A stretch of DNA of 64,000 bases from JAMXLO01 sp964427005. Lineage in GTDB: Bacteria; Pseudomonadota; Alphaproteobacteria; Acetobacterales; Acetobacteraceae. Positions 25,368 through 33,217 of this stretch are shown piece after piece. The translations under genes were made by a program, and so were the position numbers. The notes below the pieces were generated by a model. That model ran no database searches. It worked only from the letters and a program-made list of their open reading frames with translations, and was not told the origin of the DNA. The DNA lies in NCBI GenBank assembly GCA_964427005.1, contig CAYRTL010000006.1, positions 1 to 64,000 on the forward strand, given 5' to 3'. Position 1 is the first letter of the stretch. Each line of letters starts with the position of its first letter.

Positions 25368-25955
25368 CTACGAAGGCTCCACGTCTTCGCCCGCTGCCAG
25401 CCTGGCATTGATGTCGTCGCGCCAGCGAACGTAATCCTCGCCGCGCCATGCGTCATGCCGTCCCTGCGCGTAGGCGAGGGCATTGCGATGATAAACCAAT
25501 GCGTTGCGACGCGTTGCAGCGAAATTGCCGCGTGTTGCCACGACCTTGCCAGGAACGCCCATGACGACGGATCCCTCCGGTATTTCAGTGCCCGGTGGAA
25601 CGAGGGCCATCGCACCGATCACGCAGCGTCGGCCCAGCTTCGCGCCATCCATCACCACTGCGCCAATGCCGATGAGGCAATCGTCACCCACTTCCGCGCC
25701 ATGGACGACGGCACGATGCGCGATCGAGCAGTAGTTGCCGATAACCGTGCCCCCGCGGCCACCGACGTGGATGACCGCTCCATCCTGCACGTTGCAGTAG
25801 CGGCCGATCCGCACGGCGCCGCCTTCGGCGCGGATCACCGAATAGGGCCAGAAACTGCTCCCCTGACCCGCGCTGACCCGTCCGTATATGCGTGCCGTAG
25901 GATCGACGTAGGCGGGCCGATCCAGTTGGACGTCAAAGCCGAACGTGAAGGACAT
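25368..25955 (-). CDS. Gamma carbonic anhydrase-like hexapeptide-repeat protein
   Basis: A 195-residue left-handed beta-helix protein. Hexapeptide repeats run from about residue 15 to 135 (YVDPTARIYGRVSAGQGSSF, VIGNYCSIAHRAVVHGAEVG). The histidines in SIAHRAVVHG near residues 78-85, with an upstream His in AVIHVGG near 63, sit where gamma carbonic anhydrases bind zinc. An arginine-rich C-terminal helix follows. Members such as CaiE, PaaY and YrdA are trimers, with carbonic anhydrase or thioesterase activity in some cases. It converges with ligJ without any spacer: the two stop codons together read TAGCTA. Confidence 0.87.
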   Translation of the reverse strand: MSFTFGFDVQLDRPAYVDPTARIYGRVSAGQGSSFWPYSVIRAEGGAVRIGRYCNVQDGAVIHVGGRGGTVIGNYCSIAHRAVVHGAEVGDDCLIGIGAVVMDGAKLGRRCVIGAMALVPPGTEIPEGSVVMGVPGKVVATRGNFAATRRNALVYHRNALAYAQGRHDAWRGEDYVRWRDDINARLAAGEDVEPS

Positions 25956-26112
25956 CGTGCAAACCTCTCATAGAACGATAAGAACCAAGTTGCCGGTTTT
26001 TTGTGCGGGTGGAAATCGCAGACACTTCTCCGCGATCCGGACAAACGCTTGCCGAAAGGTCCCGTTCAGTTCCTGACGCGTTCGGAAGGAAAGTCAACAA
26101 GGATATCAGATC

Positions 26113-26361
26113 ATGCGAAGCATTCGACCCGCCCTTGCGGTATTGGCGTTGGCGACAGCGCTTGGTGGATGCGCGTACGGCTATCCCGATTACAGCTATC
26201 GCTATCCCTACGAATACTATGGCTATCCGAATGGGTATTACGCCAGCGGCTACTATGCCGGTTACCCATATCGAGCGTACCCCTACCGCTATGAACCCTT
26301 CTATGCACCGTACTACCGCGACAGCAATCCTTCTCCGGCCGGTGGTGGCGGGAACGGCTGA
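26113..26361 (+). CDS. Small tyrosine-rich lipoprotein
   Basis: An 82-residue protein with a lipoprotein signal (ALAVLALATALGGC, Cys at 20). The mature part has about 21 tyrosines among 62 residues, in a Y/P/G/R pattern such as YPYEYYGYPNGYY and YPYRAYPYRYEPF, and ends in a Gly-rich tail. Such low-complexity, aromatic-rich lipoproteins occur in proteobacterial envelopes; their role is unknown, with adhesion, pilus-like or matrix functions proposed for some. A GGATAT-type site is weak, but the 157-base upstream region is free for a promoter. It is divergent from the carbonic anhydrase gene. Confidence 0.75.
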   Translation: MRSIRPALAVLALATALGGCAYGYPDYSYRYPYEYYGYPNGYYASGYYAGYPYRAYPYRYEPFYAPYYRDSNPSPAGGGGNG

Positions 26362-26367
26362 CGAAGT

Positions 26368-27108
26368 TTAGCGGAGCGCATACCAGGCACAGCCGATCCA
26401 TTCGTGAAAGGCGAAGTAGCTTGCCTGCCATCCGCCTGCCGTGGGTACAAAGTCATCCACGAAAGAGGCGCGGACGGCGTCGAGCTGAGTCGGTGCTGCA
26501 ACCCCGATGATGCCGGCGCTGGCAAATGCCATGAGTGCCCGGCGCATATGCCAAGCCTGTGTCACGACATAGACGGAGCGCAGGCCCTGCTTGTGCAGAA
26601 TGTCGGCGCTGAAATGGGCATCTTCCCAGGAGTCGCGCGATACGGGCTCAATCCATTGCACGGGCACCTGAAAGTCACTGATCAGGCTGTCGGCCATCAG
26701 CTCCGCAACCGGTGGCTCTCCGGCATGCAGCGCTCCACCGGATACCAGGATCGGCAAGCCTGTGCGGCGATGCAGCATTGCGCCGGCGCGTACTCTTTCG
26801 AGGGATAGCGCGCCAACCAGCCACGTCGGCTTGTCTCCAGGGCCGCGCTGCGAGTCACCGCCCAGAATAACGATGGCCTGCGGCGGAGCATCGTCGGGTG
26901 CTTTGAGGGGCAGATCTTGTTCCAATGCAACGAGGAGAGAACTGCCCACCGCGGGAATCGCAAGCAGCAGCAGCACCAGCAAGCCGGACCATGTTGCGAA
27001 ATGCCCGAGGCGTCGGTGACGCCGCTGAATCAGCAAGCCCGCCAATGCGAAAAGTCCCAGCGATATCGGAGGGACCAGCAGGGCAACTGCTATGCTCTTT
27101 ACCGGCAC
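26368..27108 (-). CDS. YdcF/ElyC-family membrane protein (DUF218)
   Basis: A 246-residue protein with two N-terminal membrane helices (about 5-27 and 38-60), followed by the DUF218 domain: AIVILGGDSQRG near residues 77-88, SLERVRAGAMLHRRTGLPILVSGG near 102-125, DSWEDAHFSADIL near 159-171, and VTQAWHMRRALMAF near 181-194. ElyC/SanA/YdcF relatives act in envelope integrity, polysaccharide or SAM-related processes; the activity is unsettled. GTG at 27108 lies 8 bases after the nicotinamidase stop, so the two are co-transcribed. Confidence 0.85.
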   Translation of the reverse strand: MPVKSIAVALLVPPISLGLFALAGLLIQRRHRRLGHFATWSGLLVLLLLAIPAVGSSLLVALEQDLPLKAPDDAPPQAIVILGGDSQRGPGDKPTWLVGALSLERVRAGAMLHRRTGLPILVSGGALHAGEPPVAELMADSLISDFQVPVQWIEPVSRDSWEDAHFSADILHKQGLRSVYVVTQAWHMRRALMAFASAGIIGVAAPTQLDAVRASFVDDFVPTAGGWQASYFAFHEWIGCAWYALR

Positions 27109-27116
27109 CGGCAGTG

Positions 27117-27761
27117 CTATACTCCGAGTTCTTCGCTGGAGATCATCCGCACGCCCAATCCAGCCAACCGTTGCCGCGCGTCATCCATCGTGGTGCGGCC
27201 GTTCTCAGTGGGCACGCCGATGCCGCGGCACGCATCCATAACTGCGACCACCTGGTAGCCAAGACGCACGGCATCTTCCGCCGACCAGGCAACACAGAAA
27301 TCGGTTGCCAGACCGGCGAGGAAAACGCGGCGAAATCCTCGCTGTCGAAGCCAGCCGTCCAATCCCGTGGCGGTCTGGCGATCATTCTCGAAGAAGGTAG
27401 AGTAGCTGTCGATCTGGGGGTGAAAGCCCTTGCGTATGATTACCTCCACCTTGGTCAGATCCAAGTCCCGATGCAGTTCCGCATTGGCCGAGCCTTGCAA
27501 CGCATGGTCGGGCCACAGTACCTGCTGACCGTACGGCATGGTGATCGTGTCGTACGGCTTCCTCCCCGGATGCGCGCCCGCAAACGAGCTGTGGCCGGGT
27601 GGATGCCAGTCCTGCGTGGCAAAGGCGTGATCGAACACGCGTAGCAGCCGATTGATCACCGGGACGACAGCATCGCCATCCGCTACTGCCAGTTCGCCAC
27701 CCGGCATGAAGGTGGGCTGCACGTCCACCAGCCCCAGTATGTCCGACGCCCGGTCGATCAT
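27117..27761 (-). CDS. pncA: Nicotinamidase / pyrazinamidase
   Basis: A 214-residue isochorismatase-fold amidase that converts nicotinamide to nicotinate for NAD salvage. The catalytic triad can be read as Asp in LGLVDVQPTF (near residue 13), Lys in VEVIIRKGFHP (near 110) and Cys in LAGLATDFCVAW (near 156). The metal site is D-x-H-x3-H in TQDWHPPGHSSF (near 50-57). The length is standard. It is divergent from the HD-domain gene, with about 60 bases between starts, and is probably co-transcribed with ydcF. Confidence 0.92.
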   Translation of the reverse strand: MIDRASDILGLVDVQPTFMPGGELAVADGDAVVPVINRLLRVFDHAFATQDWHPPGHSSFAGAHPGRKPYDTITMPYGQQVLWPDHALQGSANAELHRDLDLTKVEVIIRKGFHPQIDSYSTFFENDRQTATGLDGWLRQRGFRRVFLAGLATDFCVAWSAEDAVRLGYQVVAVMDACRGIGVPTENGRTTMDDARQRLAGLGVRMISSEELGV

Positions 27762-27823
27762 CGGCCTCGCTCCCTGGTCCGTTCTGCGCGACGATAGTAT
27801 GGAACATCCGAGGAGGGGGAGCG

Positions 27824-28501
27824 ATGGACCTGCATTATCTGAAGCAGCAGCGCCCGGTCACAGACGCATTGCGGCGTACCGTGATGGAGGACCTGCCGGA
27901 GTTGGCCGACATCGGCGACGGCGATCTGCGACGCAAGGCGGTCGAGGCCTGGGCGTTTGCCCTGTCGCATTCCAGCTTCGGGCGAATCAGTGACATTCCG
28001 CCTGGAGGCAATCCTGGGATGAATGTGCTGAAGCGCGGCTCGCAGGCCGATCACCTGCGCGGCGTGGCAAAGTTGGCGCTGCAGATCGTCGATACGTTCA
28101 TCGCGCAGCGGCCGGAGGTCAGCATAAACCGCGATGTTGTGCTGTGCGGCGCGCTCTGTCACGACGTCGGCAAATGCTACGAATTCGACCCGGAAAACCA
28201 GGCGCGCTGGGCAGATGATCCATCCGCGACCGGGCAGCCGACACTGCGGCACACCGTCTTCGGCACCTATGTGTGTCTGACTGTCGGACTGCCTGAGGAG
28301 ATTGCGCACATAGCGTGCGCGCATTCACTGGAGGGCCAGCACATTGGCGTGTCCTCGGAGTGCATGATCGTGCGGCATGCGGACCACGCTTATTGGTCAG
28401 TTGCTGGCGCGCTCGGTCTGCTGACGCCCGAGTCTTTGCGGCCGAACCCGATCCTGCGCGTAAGGCCTCTGGCGAATGAGATGAAACGGGCAGCGGAGTA
28501 G
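27824..28501 (+). CDS. HD-domain phosphohydrolase family protein
   Basis: A 225-residue protein with an HD metal-binding domain: His in SQADHLRGVAKLAL near residue 76, the HD pair in GALCHDVGKCYEFD near 108-121, and later histidines in RHTVFGTYV near 146 and CAHSLEG near 166. The fold suits a nucleotidase, phosphodiesterase or hydrolase; no second domain is present to narrow this. A strong GAGGAGGGGGA site precedes the ATG at 27824. It converges with a dihydroorotate dehydrogenase-like gene with 3 bases between stops. Confidence 0.82.
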   Translation: MDLHYLKQQRPVTDALRRTVMEDLPELADIGDGDLRRKAVEAWAFALSHSSFGRISDIPPGGNPGMNVLKRGSQADHLRGVAKLALQIVDTFIAQRPEVSINRDVVLCGALCHDVGKCYEFDPENQARWADDPSATGQPTLRHTVFGTYVCLTVGLPEEIAHIACAHSLEGQHIGVSSECMIVRHADHAYWSVAGALGLLTPESLRPNPILRVRPLANEMKRAAE

Positions 28502-28504
28502 TAG

Positions 28505-29548
28505 TCATTCCAGCGTCTCAGGTGGTACGAACCGCTTCCACCGCCCGGGCACCTCGGCCTGCTCGCCATAGTCCTGAAGCGCATCGGCGGCTTGGCCGAT
28601 GAGCTGGCCGAACGTAAGTCCGCGCGCCGAAAGGAATGCGTCGAGTTCGCCGATGACGCGCGTCAGAGCACCAAAGCCTTCGTGCATTATCACCGATAAC
28701 AACTCGCATGCCGATGCACCAGCGAGCGCCATTCGCGCCACGTCGGCACCGCTCCGCACGCCATTGGTGCCGAGAAGAGGAAATTGAGGGCCGACTGCCC
28801 GCCGAGACTGGGCGAGGAATCGGCAGACGATAGGGAGGGCCCATGGGCCGCCATAGGCTGCGGAAGTGCCGAGTACGGGCATGAATGTGTCCAGATCCGG
28901 CACCATCGCCATGAAGCGTCCCATCATACAGACCGCGTCTGCACCAGCGGTTGAGGCGGCAAGTGCCAAGGCCGGAAGATTCGCCGACAGCCCGGTCAGC
29001 TTCACCCAGAGCTGCATACCTTCCGTCGCCGCACGGATACGCGCAACGAGTGCACCAAGGCGGACGGGATCGGTTTCCTGGACGATAGCGCCGGGCGTGG
29101 CTTCCGACGCGTGCGGTGCACCGACATTGAGTTCGAATACCCGCAATCCTGCGAGACGCGCCGTATGCGCGAGCTCCTCGGCTCCCTCCGCGGTCGCAAG
29201 CACGATGCTTGCTGCAACGAAGCGCTCCTCCCGCGCCGCGTCGCGATCGATGCGCGCAAGCGCGGCAAACCATTCGGCCGGCTCGCGTTGTGCCAGACCG
29301 GAACGGCAGAAAATGGAAACGCCATGCCGCACCGGTGCGCCTGTCGCGTCAAGTTGCGCATAATCGGCGCGATCGAGCTGGCTTGCCGCGGGAGGCTGCT
29401 CGTTCACTGATTTGGCGATCACGCCCGCCGCGCCGGCGCGCAATGCGGCACGAATCCCGGCTTCGGTCATCACCGGCTCGCCTGAGCCACAGATCACCGG
29501 GTTGGGCAGTACGAGATTCCCGATGATGGTTCGCAGGCGGGATGTCAT
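28505..29548 (-). CDS. Dihydroorotate dehydrogenase-like FMN oxidoreductase
   Basis: A 347-residue TIM-barrel flavoprotein. The opening LPNPVICGSGEPVMTEAGI resembles class 1 DHODH and PreA-type enzymes. Other landmarks: VNEQPPAASQL near 48, FELNVGAPHA near 140, LWVKLTGLSANLPALA near 174-189, and the phosphate-binding end FPLLGTNGVRSGADVARMALAGA near 265-287 (cited by position). ATG at 29548 is used; the frame further upstream only shadows the divergent decarboxylase gene. It is probably not the housekeeping pyrD, since the active-site Cys/Ser loop differs. An oxidoreductase for a pyrimidine or related ring is the best guess. Confidence 0.75.
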   Translation of the reverse strand: MTSRLRTIIGNLVLPNPVICGSGEPVMTEAGIRAALRAGAAGVIAKSVNEQPPAASQLDRADYAQLDATGAPVRHGVSIFCRSGLAQREPAEWFAALARIDRDAAREERFVAASIVLATAEGAEELAHTARLAGLRVFELNVGAPHASEATPGAIVQETDPVRLGALVARIRAATEGMQLWVKLTGLSANLPALALAASTAGADAVCMMGRFMAMVPDLDTFMPVLGTSAAYGGPWALPIVCRFLAQSRRAVGPQFPLLGTNGVRSGADVARMALAGASACELLSVIMHEGFGALTRVIGELDAFLSARGLTFGQLIGQAADALQDYGEQAEVPGRWKRFVPPETLE

Positions 29549-29593
29549 GCGGTGAGTGTTGCGCGTGTGCAGCCGCCTGCCTAGCCTCAGTCT

Positions 29594-31015
29594 ATGGAAA
29601 CATCGCGCGATGCACATTCTGTCTTCGAACAGGCAGCGAGGTACGCCGCAGAGTATCGTCGGCTCGTGGGCGAAGCTGCTCCGCCGCTCACCTACGCGGC
29701 GATGCGCGCTGTCTTCGATGCTCCAACCCCGGAGATTGGTGCGCCCCCGCACGAGGTGATCGAAGATCTGGTGACGCGCAGCACGCCGGGGCTGCGCGCG
29801 ATGACCGGACCGCGCTTCTTCGGCTGGGTGATCGGTGCCTCGCATCCGGTTGGAGTAGCCGCAGATTGGCTGACCGCCGCGTGGGGGCAGAATGCCGGCA
29901 ACCACGAAGCGTCACCTGCCGCGGCCGCAGCCGAGGCGGTCGCAGCGAAATGGCTGCTGGATCTACTGGATCTGCCACGCGATGCATCGGTCGGGTTTGT
30001 CACCGGTGCAACTGTCGCCAACTTCGTGTGCCTTGCGGCCGCGCGCGGTGCGGTGCTGCGCCGTGTTGGTTGGGACGTCGAGGCGAACGGCTTGTTCGGC
30101 GCGCCACCGATCCACGTGCTGATCGGCGACGATGCGCATACCAGCGTTTTCTCGGCCTTGCAGTTCCTCGGGCTGGGGCATGATCGCGTCGTACGTATCA
30201 CAACAGACATGCAGGGACGTATGCAGGCGGCCGAGTTTGCGCGTGCCATCGCTGCATGCGATGGGCCGGCGATAGTGATCACGCAGGCCGGCCAGCTCAA
30301 TACCGGCGCATTTGATCCGATCGGCGATATTCTGCCGCAGGCAAGGGCGCACGGTGCGTGGGTGCATGTCGACGGGGCGTTCGGTTTATGGGCACGGGCG
30401 TGCAGTACGACGGCACACTTGGCGGCAGGGTTTGAAGCAGCGGATTCATGGGCAACCGATGGGCATAAATGGCTGCAAACTCCGTACGATTGTGGCTACG
30501 CCATAGTGCGAGACGCCGAAGCCCACCGCAATGCAATGACGATTGCGGCCAGCTATCTGCCGGCAATTGCCGAAGGTGACCGTGATCCAACCCATTTCGT
30601 ACCCGAGCTGTCGCGCCGGGCGCGCGGGTTCGCGACCTGGGCAATGATCCGCCATCTTGGCCGTGATGGCATCGCCGCGATGGTCGCGGAGCATTGCAGG
30701 CTGGCCTCGCATATGGCCGATACGCTGTCGCGCGAACCGGGCATATTCGTGCTGAACGATGTCATTCTGAATCAGGTGATTGTGCGCTTCAGGTCGCGTG
30801 ACGCGGACGAAACCGCCGATCGTCAGACGCTTGATACGATACGACGCATCCAGGCGGATGGGACCTGCTTCGCAGGCGGCGCGCGATGGCGCGACAGCTC
30901 GGTGATGCGGCTATCGGTTATCTCCGCGCCGACCACCGAGGCGGATATCAATCGAAGCTGCGCGGCGATCACCGCAGCGTGGCGCGCCGTGTCGGGCAGC
31001 AACGTCAGTCGATGA
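29594..31015 (+). CDS. PLP-dependent group II decarboxylase family protein
   Basis: A 473-residue fold-type I PLP enzyme of the aromatic-L-amino-acid / glutamate decarboxylase group. The PLP lysine is in SWATDGHKWLQTPYD near residue 294. GFVTGATVANFVCLAAAR near 132 binds the cofactor phosphate, and HVDGAFGLWARA near 257 carries the Asp that contacts the pyridine nitrogen. PRFFGWVIGASHPVGVAADW near 74 is the family N-terminal segment. It could decarboxylate an aromatic or other amino acid, or cleave a beta-hydroxy amino acid. It is divergent from the DHODH-like gene (45 bases between starts) and is followed by a palindromic repeat. Confidence 0.85.
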   Translation: METSRDAHSVFEQAARYAAEYRRLVGEAAPPLTYAAMRAVFDAPTPEIGAPPHEVIEDLVTRSTPGLRAMTGPRFFGWVIGASHPVGVAADWLTAAWGQNAGNHEASPAAAAAEAVAAKWLLDLLDLPRDASVGFVTGATVANFVCLAAARGAVLRRVGWDVEANGLFGAPPIHVLIGDDAHTSVFSALQFLGLGHDRVVRITTDMQGRMQAAEFARAIAACDGPAIVITQAGQLNTGAFDPIGDILPQARAHGAWVHVDGAFGLWARACSTTAHLAAGFEAADSWATDGHKWLQTPYDCGYAIVRDAEAHRNAMTIAASYLPAIAEGDRDPTHFVPELSRRARGFATWAMIRHLGRDGIAAMVAEHCRLASHMADTLSREPGIFVLNDVILNQVIVRFRSRDADETADRQTLDTIRRIQADGTCFAGGARWRDSSVMRLSVISAPTTEADINRSCAAITAAWRAVSGSNVSR

Positions 31016-31030
31016 CGATGAGGTCACCCC

Positions 31031-31114
31031 CTGTCATTGCGAGCGAAGCGAAGCAATCCTCATCGTGGGTGCGCAGCCATGATGGGGATTGCTTCGCTTC
31101 GCTCGCAATGACAG
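31031..31114. repeat. Perfect 29-bp inverted repeat (TGTCATTGCGAG family)
   Basis: Arms 31031-31059 and 31086-31114 are exact reverse complements (29 of 29) around a 26-base loop. The ends CTGTCATTGCGAG and AAGCAATCC match the palindromes at 10022-10114 and 37824-37910, but the centre is shorter (CGAAGCGAAGC). It lies between the converging decarboxylase and flavin oxidoreductase genes, where a hairpin could end both transcripts. Confidence 0.9.
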
Positions 31115-31124
31115 CGGGGCAGTA

Positions 31125-32183
31125 TCATGCAAATCGCGGGATCACCTTCTCACCGACGATTTCAATCGAACGCATGATCTGGTCGTGGGTCGTGCGGCCG
31201 ATCTGGAACATGAAGATCATCTGGTCGATGCCCGTTGCGGCCCAGCGCTCGACCTGACGGCAGACACTGTCGGCGTTGCCGCCAATCGCCATGCCACTCT
31301 CCAGCAGGTCATCATTGGAATAAGCGGCCATGCGCGCCTTGATCCGCGCCACGCCCTCGGACGAACCGAACCGCACATGGTTCAACTCGGCGTCATTATC
31401 GCCGTAGTAGAACCGCGCAGCCGCGCAACCGATCTCGCGGCCCATCCGGTCATCGTCATGCACGCAGCCGATGGCGAACACGCCGACATGGTTGTTGACG
31501 AAGCGTCCGATTGGCGTCGCGTTGCGGACGGCCGCGCGGTAGGCATCGACATGCGGCTTGATCTCGGCGTGCGTGTAGCGGGTGACGCCAAGCACGCCAA
31601 CGCCCGCGGCACCGGCGCGTTCGAACGTCTCCAGGTTGGAGGCGGCGAACCATAGCGGCGGATGCGGACGCTGAATCGGCCGCGGCACCACCTGGCGCGC
31701 CGGCAGATCGAAGTGCTTGCCCTTGTAGCCGGGGAAATGCTCCTGCTCGAGCATCTGCACCACGGCTTCGAGTGCTTCGCGTCCAACTTCTCGTCCGTAT
31801 TCGGCATCCGAGTTGAAGCCGAGGCCTTCCACGACATAGGCCGCGGTGCCGCGACCCGCGCCGAATTCGCAGCGGCCATTGGACAGCACGTCCAGCGTGG
31901 CAACGCGCTCGGCAATCATGAATGGGTTGTGGCATGGCATCAGGATCACCGCGAAGCCGAGCCGTATGGTCTTCGTGCGTTGCGACAGCGCGGCGAGGAA
32001 CATCTCGGGGCAGGGGCAGTGGCCGATTTCTGCGAAGAAGTGCTGTTCGGTGAGCCAGAAATGGCTGAACCCGGCGTGCTCCGCCGCAACCACGTGGTCG
32101 AGGTTCTGCCAGTACACGTTGCGTTCGGTGTCCTCGGTCCAGGGCTTGGGCACCTGGATCTGGCTCAGCAGGCCGAATTTCAT
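31125..32183 (-). CDS. Luciferase-like flavin oxidoreductase (LLM class)
   Basis: A 352-residue protein: AAEHAGFSHFWLTEQHFFAE near residues 33-52, LGFAVILMPCHNPFMIAERVATLD near 75-98, GRCEFGAGRGTAAYVVEGLG near 103-122, and LWFAASNLETFERAG near 180. These fit bacterial luciferase-like monooxygenases using reduced flavin. ATG at 32183 is used; the 22 codons upstream are rich in rare residues and lie in the divergent promoter region. It is divergent from a LysR-type gene 101 bases away, its probable regulator. Substrate unknown. Confidence 0.88.
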   Translation of the reverse strand: MKFGLLSQIQVPKPWTEDTERNVYWQNLDHVVAAEHAGFSHFWLTEQHFFAEIGHCPCPEMFLAALSQRTKTIRLGFAVILMPCHNPFMIAERVATLDVLSNGRCEFGAGRGTAAYVVEGLGFNSDAEYGREVGREALEAVVQMLEQEHFPGYKGKHFDLPARQVVPRPIQRPHPPLWFAASNLETFERAGAAGVGVLGVTRYTHAEIKPHVDAYRAAVRNATPIGRFVNNHVGVFAIGCVHDDDRMGREIGCAAARFYYGDNDAELNHVRFGSSEGVARIKARMAAYSNDDLLESGMAIGGNADSVCRQVERWAATGIDQMIFMFQIGRTTHDQIMRSIEIVGEKVIPRFA

Positions 32184-32242
32184 TTCTCTCGTCTCCCGGT
32201 CGCGTAGCGACCGTACGAGCAGCACCTGCTTGCGTCCAAGGC

Positions 32243-32265
32243 ATAACACGCATATCGCTTATAAT
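32243..32265. promoter_or_regulatory. Candidate LysR operator and -10 element in the divergent intergenic region
   Basis: The dyad ATAA (32243-32246) - N12 - TTAT (32259-32262) has the shape and AT-rich arms expected of LysR-type binding sites. It overlaps a perfect TATAAT hexamer (32260-32265) on the plus strand, about 20 bases before the LysR start. A bound regulator would then also repress its own gene, as is common for this family. No matching -35 at ideal spacing is seen. Confidence 0.4.
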
Positions 32266-32285
32266 CTGAACGTCATATCTGCCGG

Positions 32286-33209
32286 ATGGAAACCCGCGCG
32301 CTCCGCTACTTCCAGACCGTCGCCGAATGCGGCAGCTACAGCCGTGGCGCCGAATTGCTGCGCATTTCGCAACCGGCGGTCAGCCGCCAGATCGGGAAGC
32401 TGGAAGATGAAATCGGCGCGCGCGTGTTCCGCCGGCACGCGCACGGCGTCAGCCTGACGGATGCGGGCCAAGTATTGCTGCGGCACTGCCATTCCGTGCT
32501 GCGCGAACTCGACCAGGCTCGCATGGAAATCCGCAACGGTGTGCAAGGACCATCAGGCAGCATCGCCTTGGCCGTGCCGCCCGCCTCGGCGCATTTCCTG
32601 GTGCCGGCGCTGGTGCAGCGATTCAATGCCCGCTATCCGAACGTATTCCTGAAACTGGCGGGCGGATTTTCCGGACAGATCCATGAGTGGCTGGTTCGTG
32701 AGCAGGTCGATATTGCCTGTTTGCACGATCCACTGCCGCAGAAAGGCTTCGAGATAACGCCCTTGGTCAAGGAGGAGGTGTTCCTTGTCGGCCGGCCCGA
32801 CACGATACCGGCCGGACGTGACCATGTGCGTATCGCCGATTTGGCGGATGTGCCGCTGATTGTTCCGAGCAGACCAAATGCCTCGCGTCGTCTACTGGAT
32901 ACCTGGGTCGCGCGCACCGGTGTGACGCTCAACATCCGAGCGGAAGTGGATGACCACCTGATGATCCGCGCGCTGATCCGTGCCGGCGTCGGCTGCAGTC
33001 TTCTGACCCAGGGGGCCTTCAGCGGTGAGCGAGCACGCGGTGAAGTCGTCGCGCATCGTTTTCGCCCACGCGCGTGGTGGCCGCTGGCCATCGTGCGCAC
33101 CAGCGGTGCAGGGCGATCGGAAATACTTGAGGCACTGCACCAGACAATACGCAACGTCGCGCGGGAACTGACCCGGTCAGGTGCCTGGCCGGCAAGGTCA
33201 GTGTCGTAA
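32286..33209 (+). CDS. LysR-family transcriptional regulator
   Basis: A 307-residue regulator with an N-terminal winged helix-turn-helix (METRALRYFQTVAECGSYSR; LLRISQPAVSRQIGKLE near 25-41) and the linker helix to about residue 85. A periplasmic-binding-like effector domain follows (about 90-295; VPPASAHFLVPALVQRF, GGFSGQIHEWLVREQVDIA). It is divergent from the flavin oxidoreductase gene at 31125-32183, which it probably controls with an unknown co-inducer. It converges with an MFS gene (8 bases between stops). Confidence 0.92.
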   Translation: METRALRYFQTVAECGSYSRGAELLRISQPAVSRQIGKLEDEIGARVFRRHAHGVSLTDAGQVLLRHCHSVLRELDQARMEIRNGVQGPSGSIALAVPPASAHFLVPALVQRFNARYPNVFLKLAGGFSGQIHEWLVREQVDIACLHDPLPQKGFEITPLVKEEVFLVGRPDTIPAGRDHVRIADLADVPLIVPSRPNASRRLLDTWVARTGVTLNIRAEVDDHLMIRALIRAGVGCSLLTQGAFSGERARGEVVAHRFRPRAWWPLAIVRTSGAGRSEILEALHQTIRNVARELTRSGAWPARSVS

Positions 33210-33217
33210 TCACAGCT

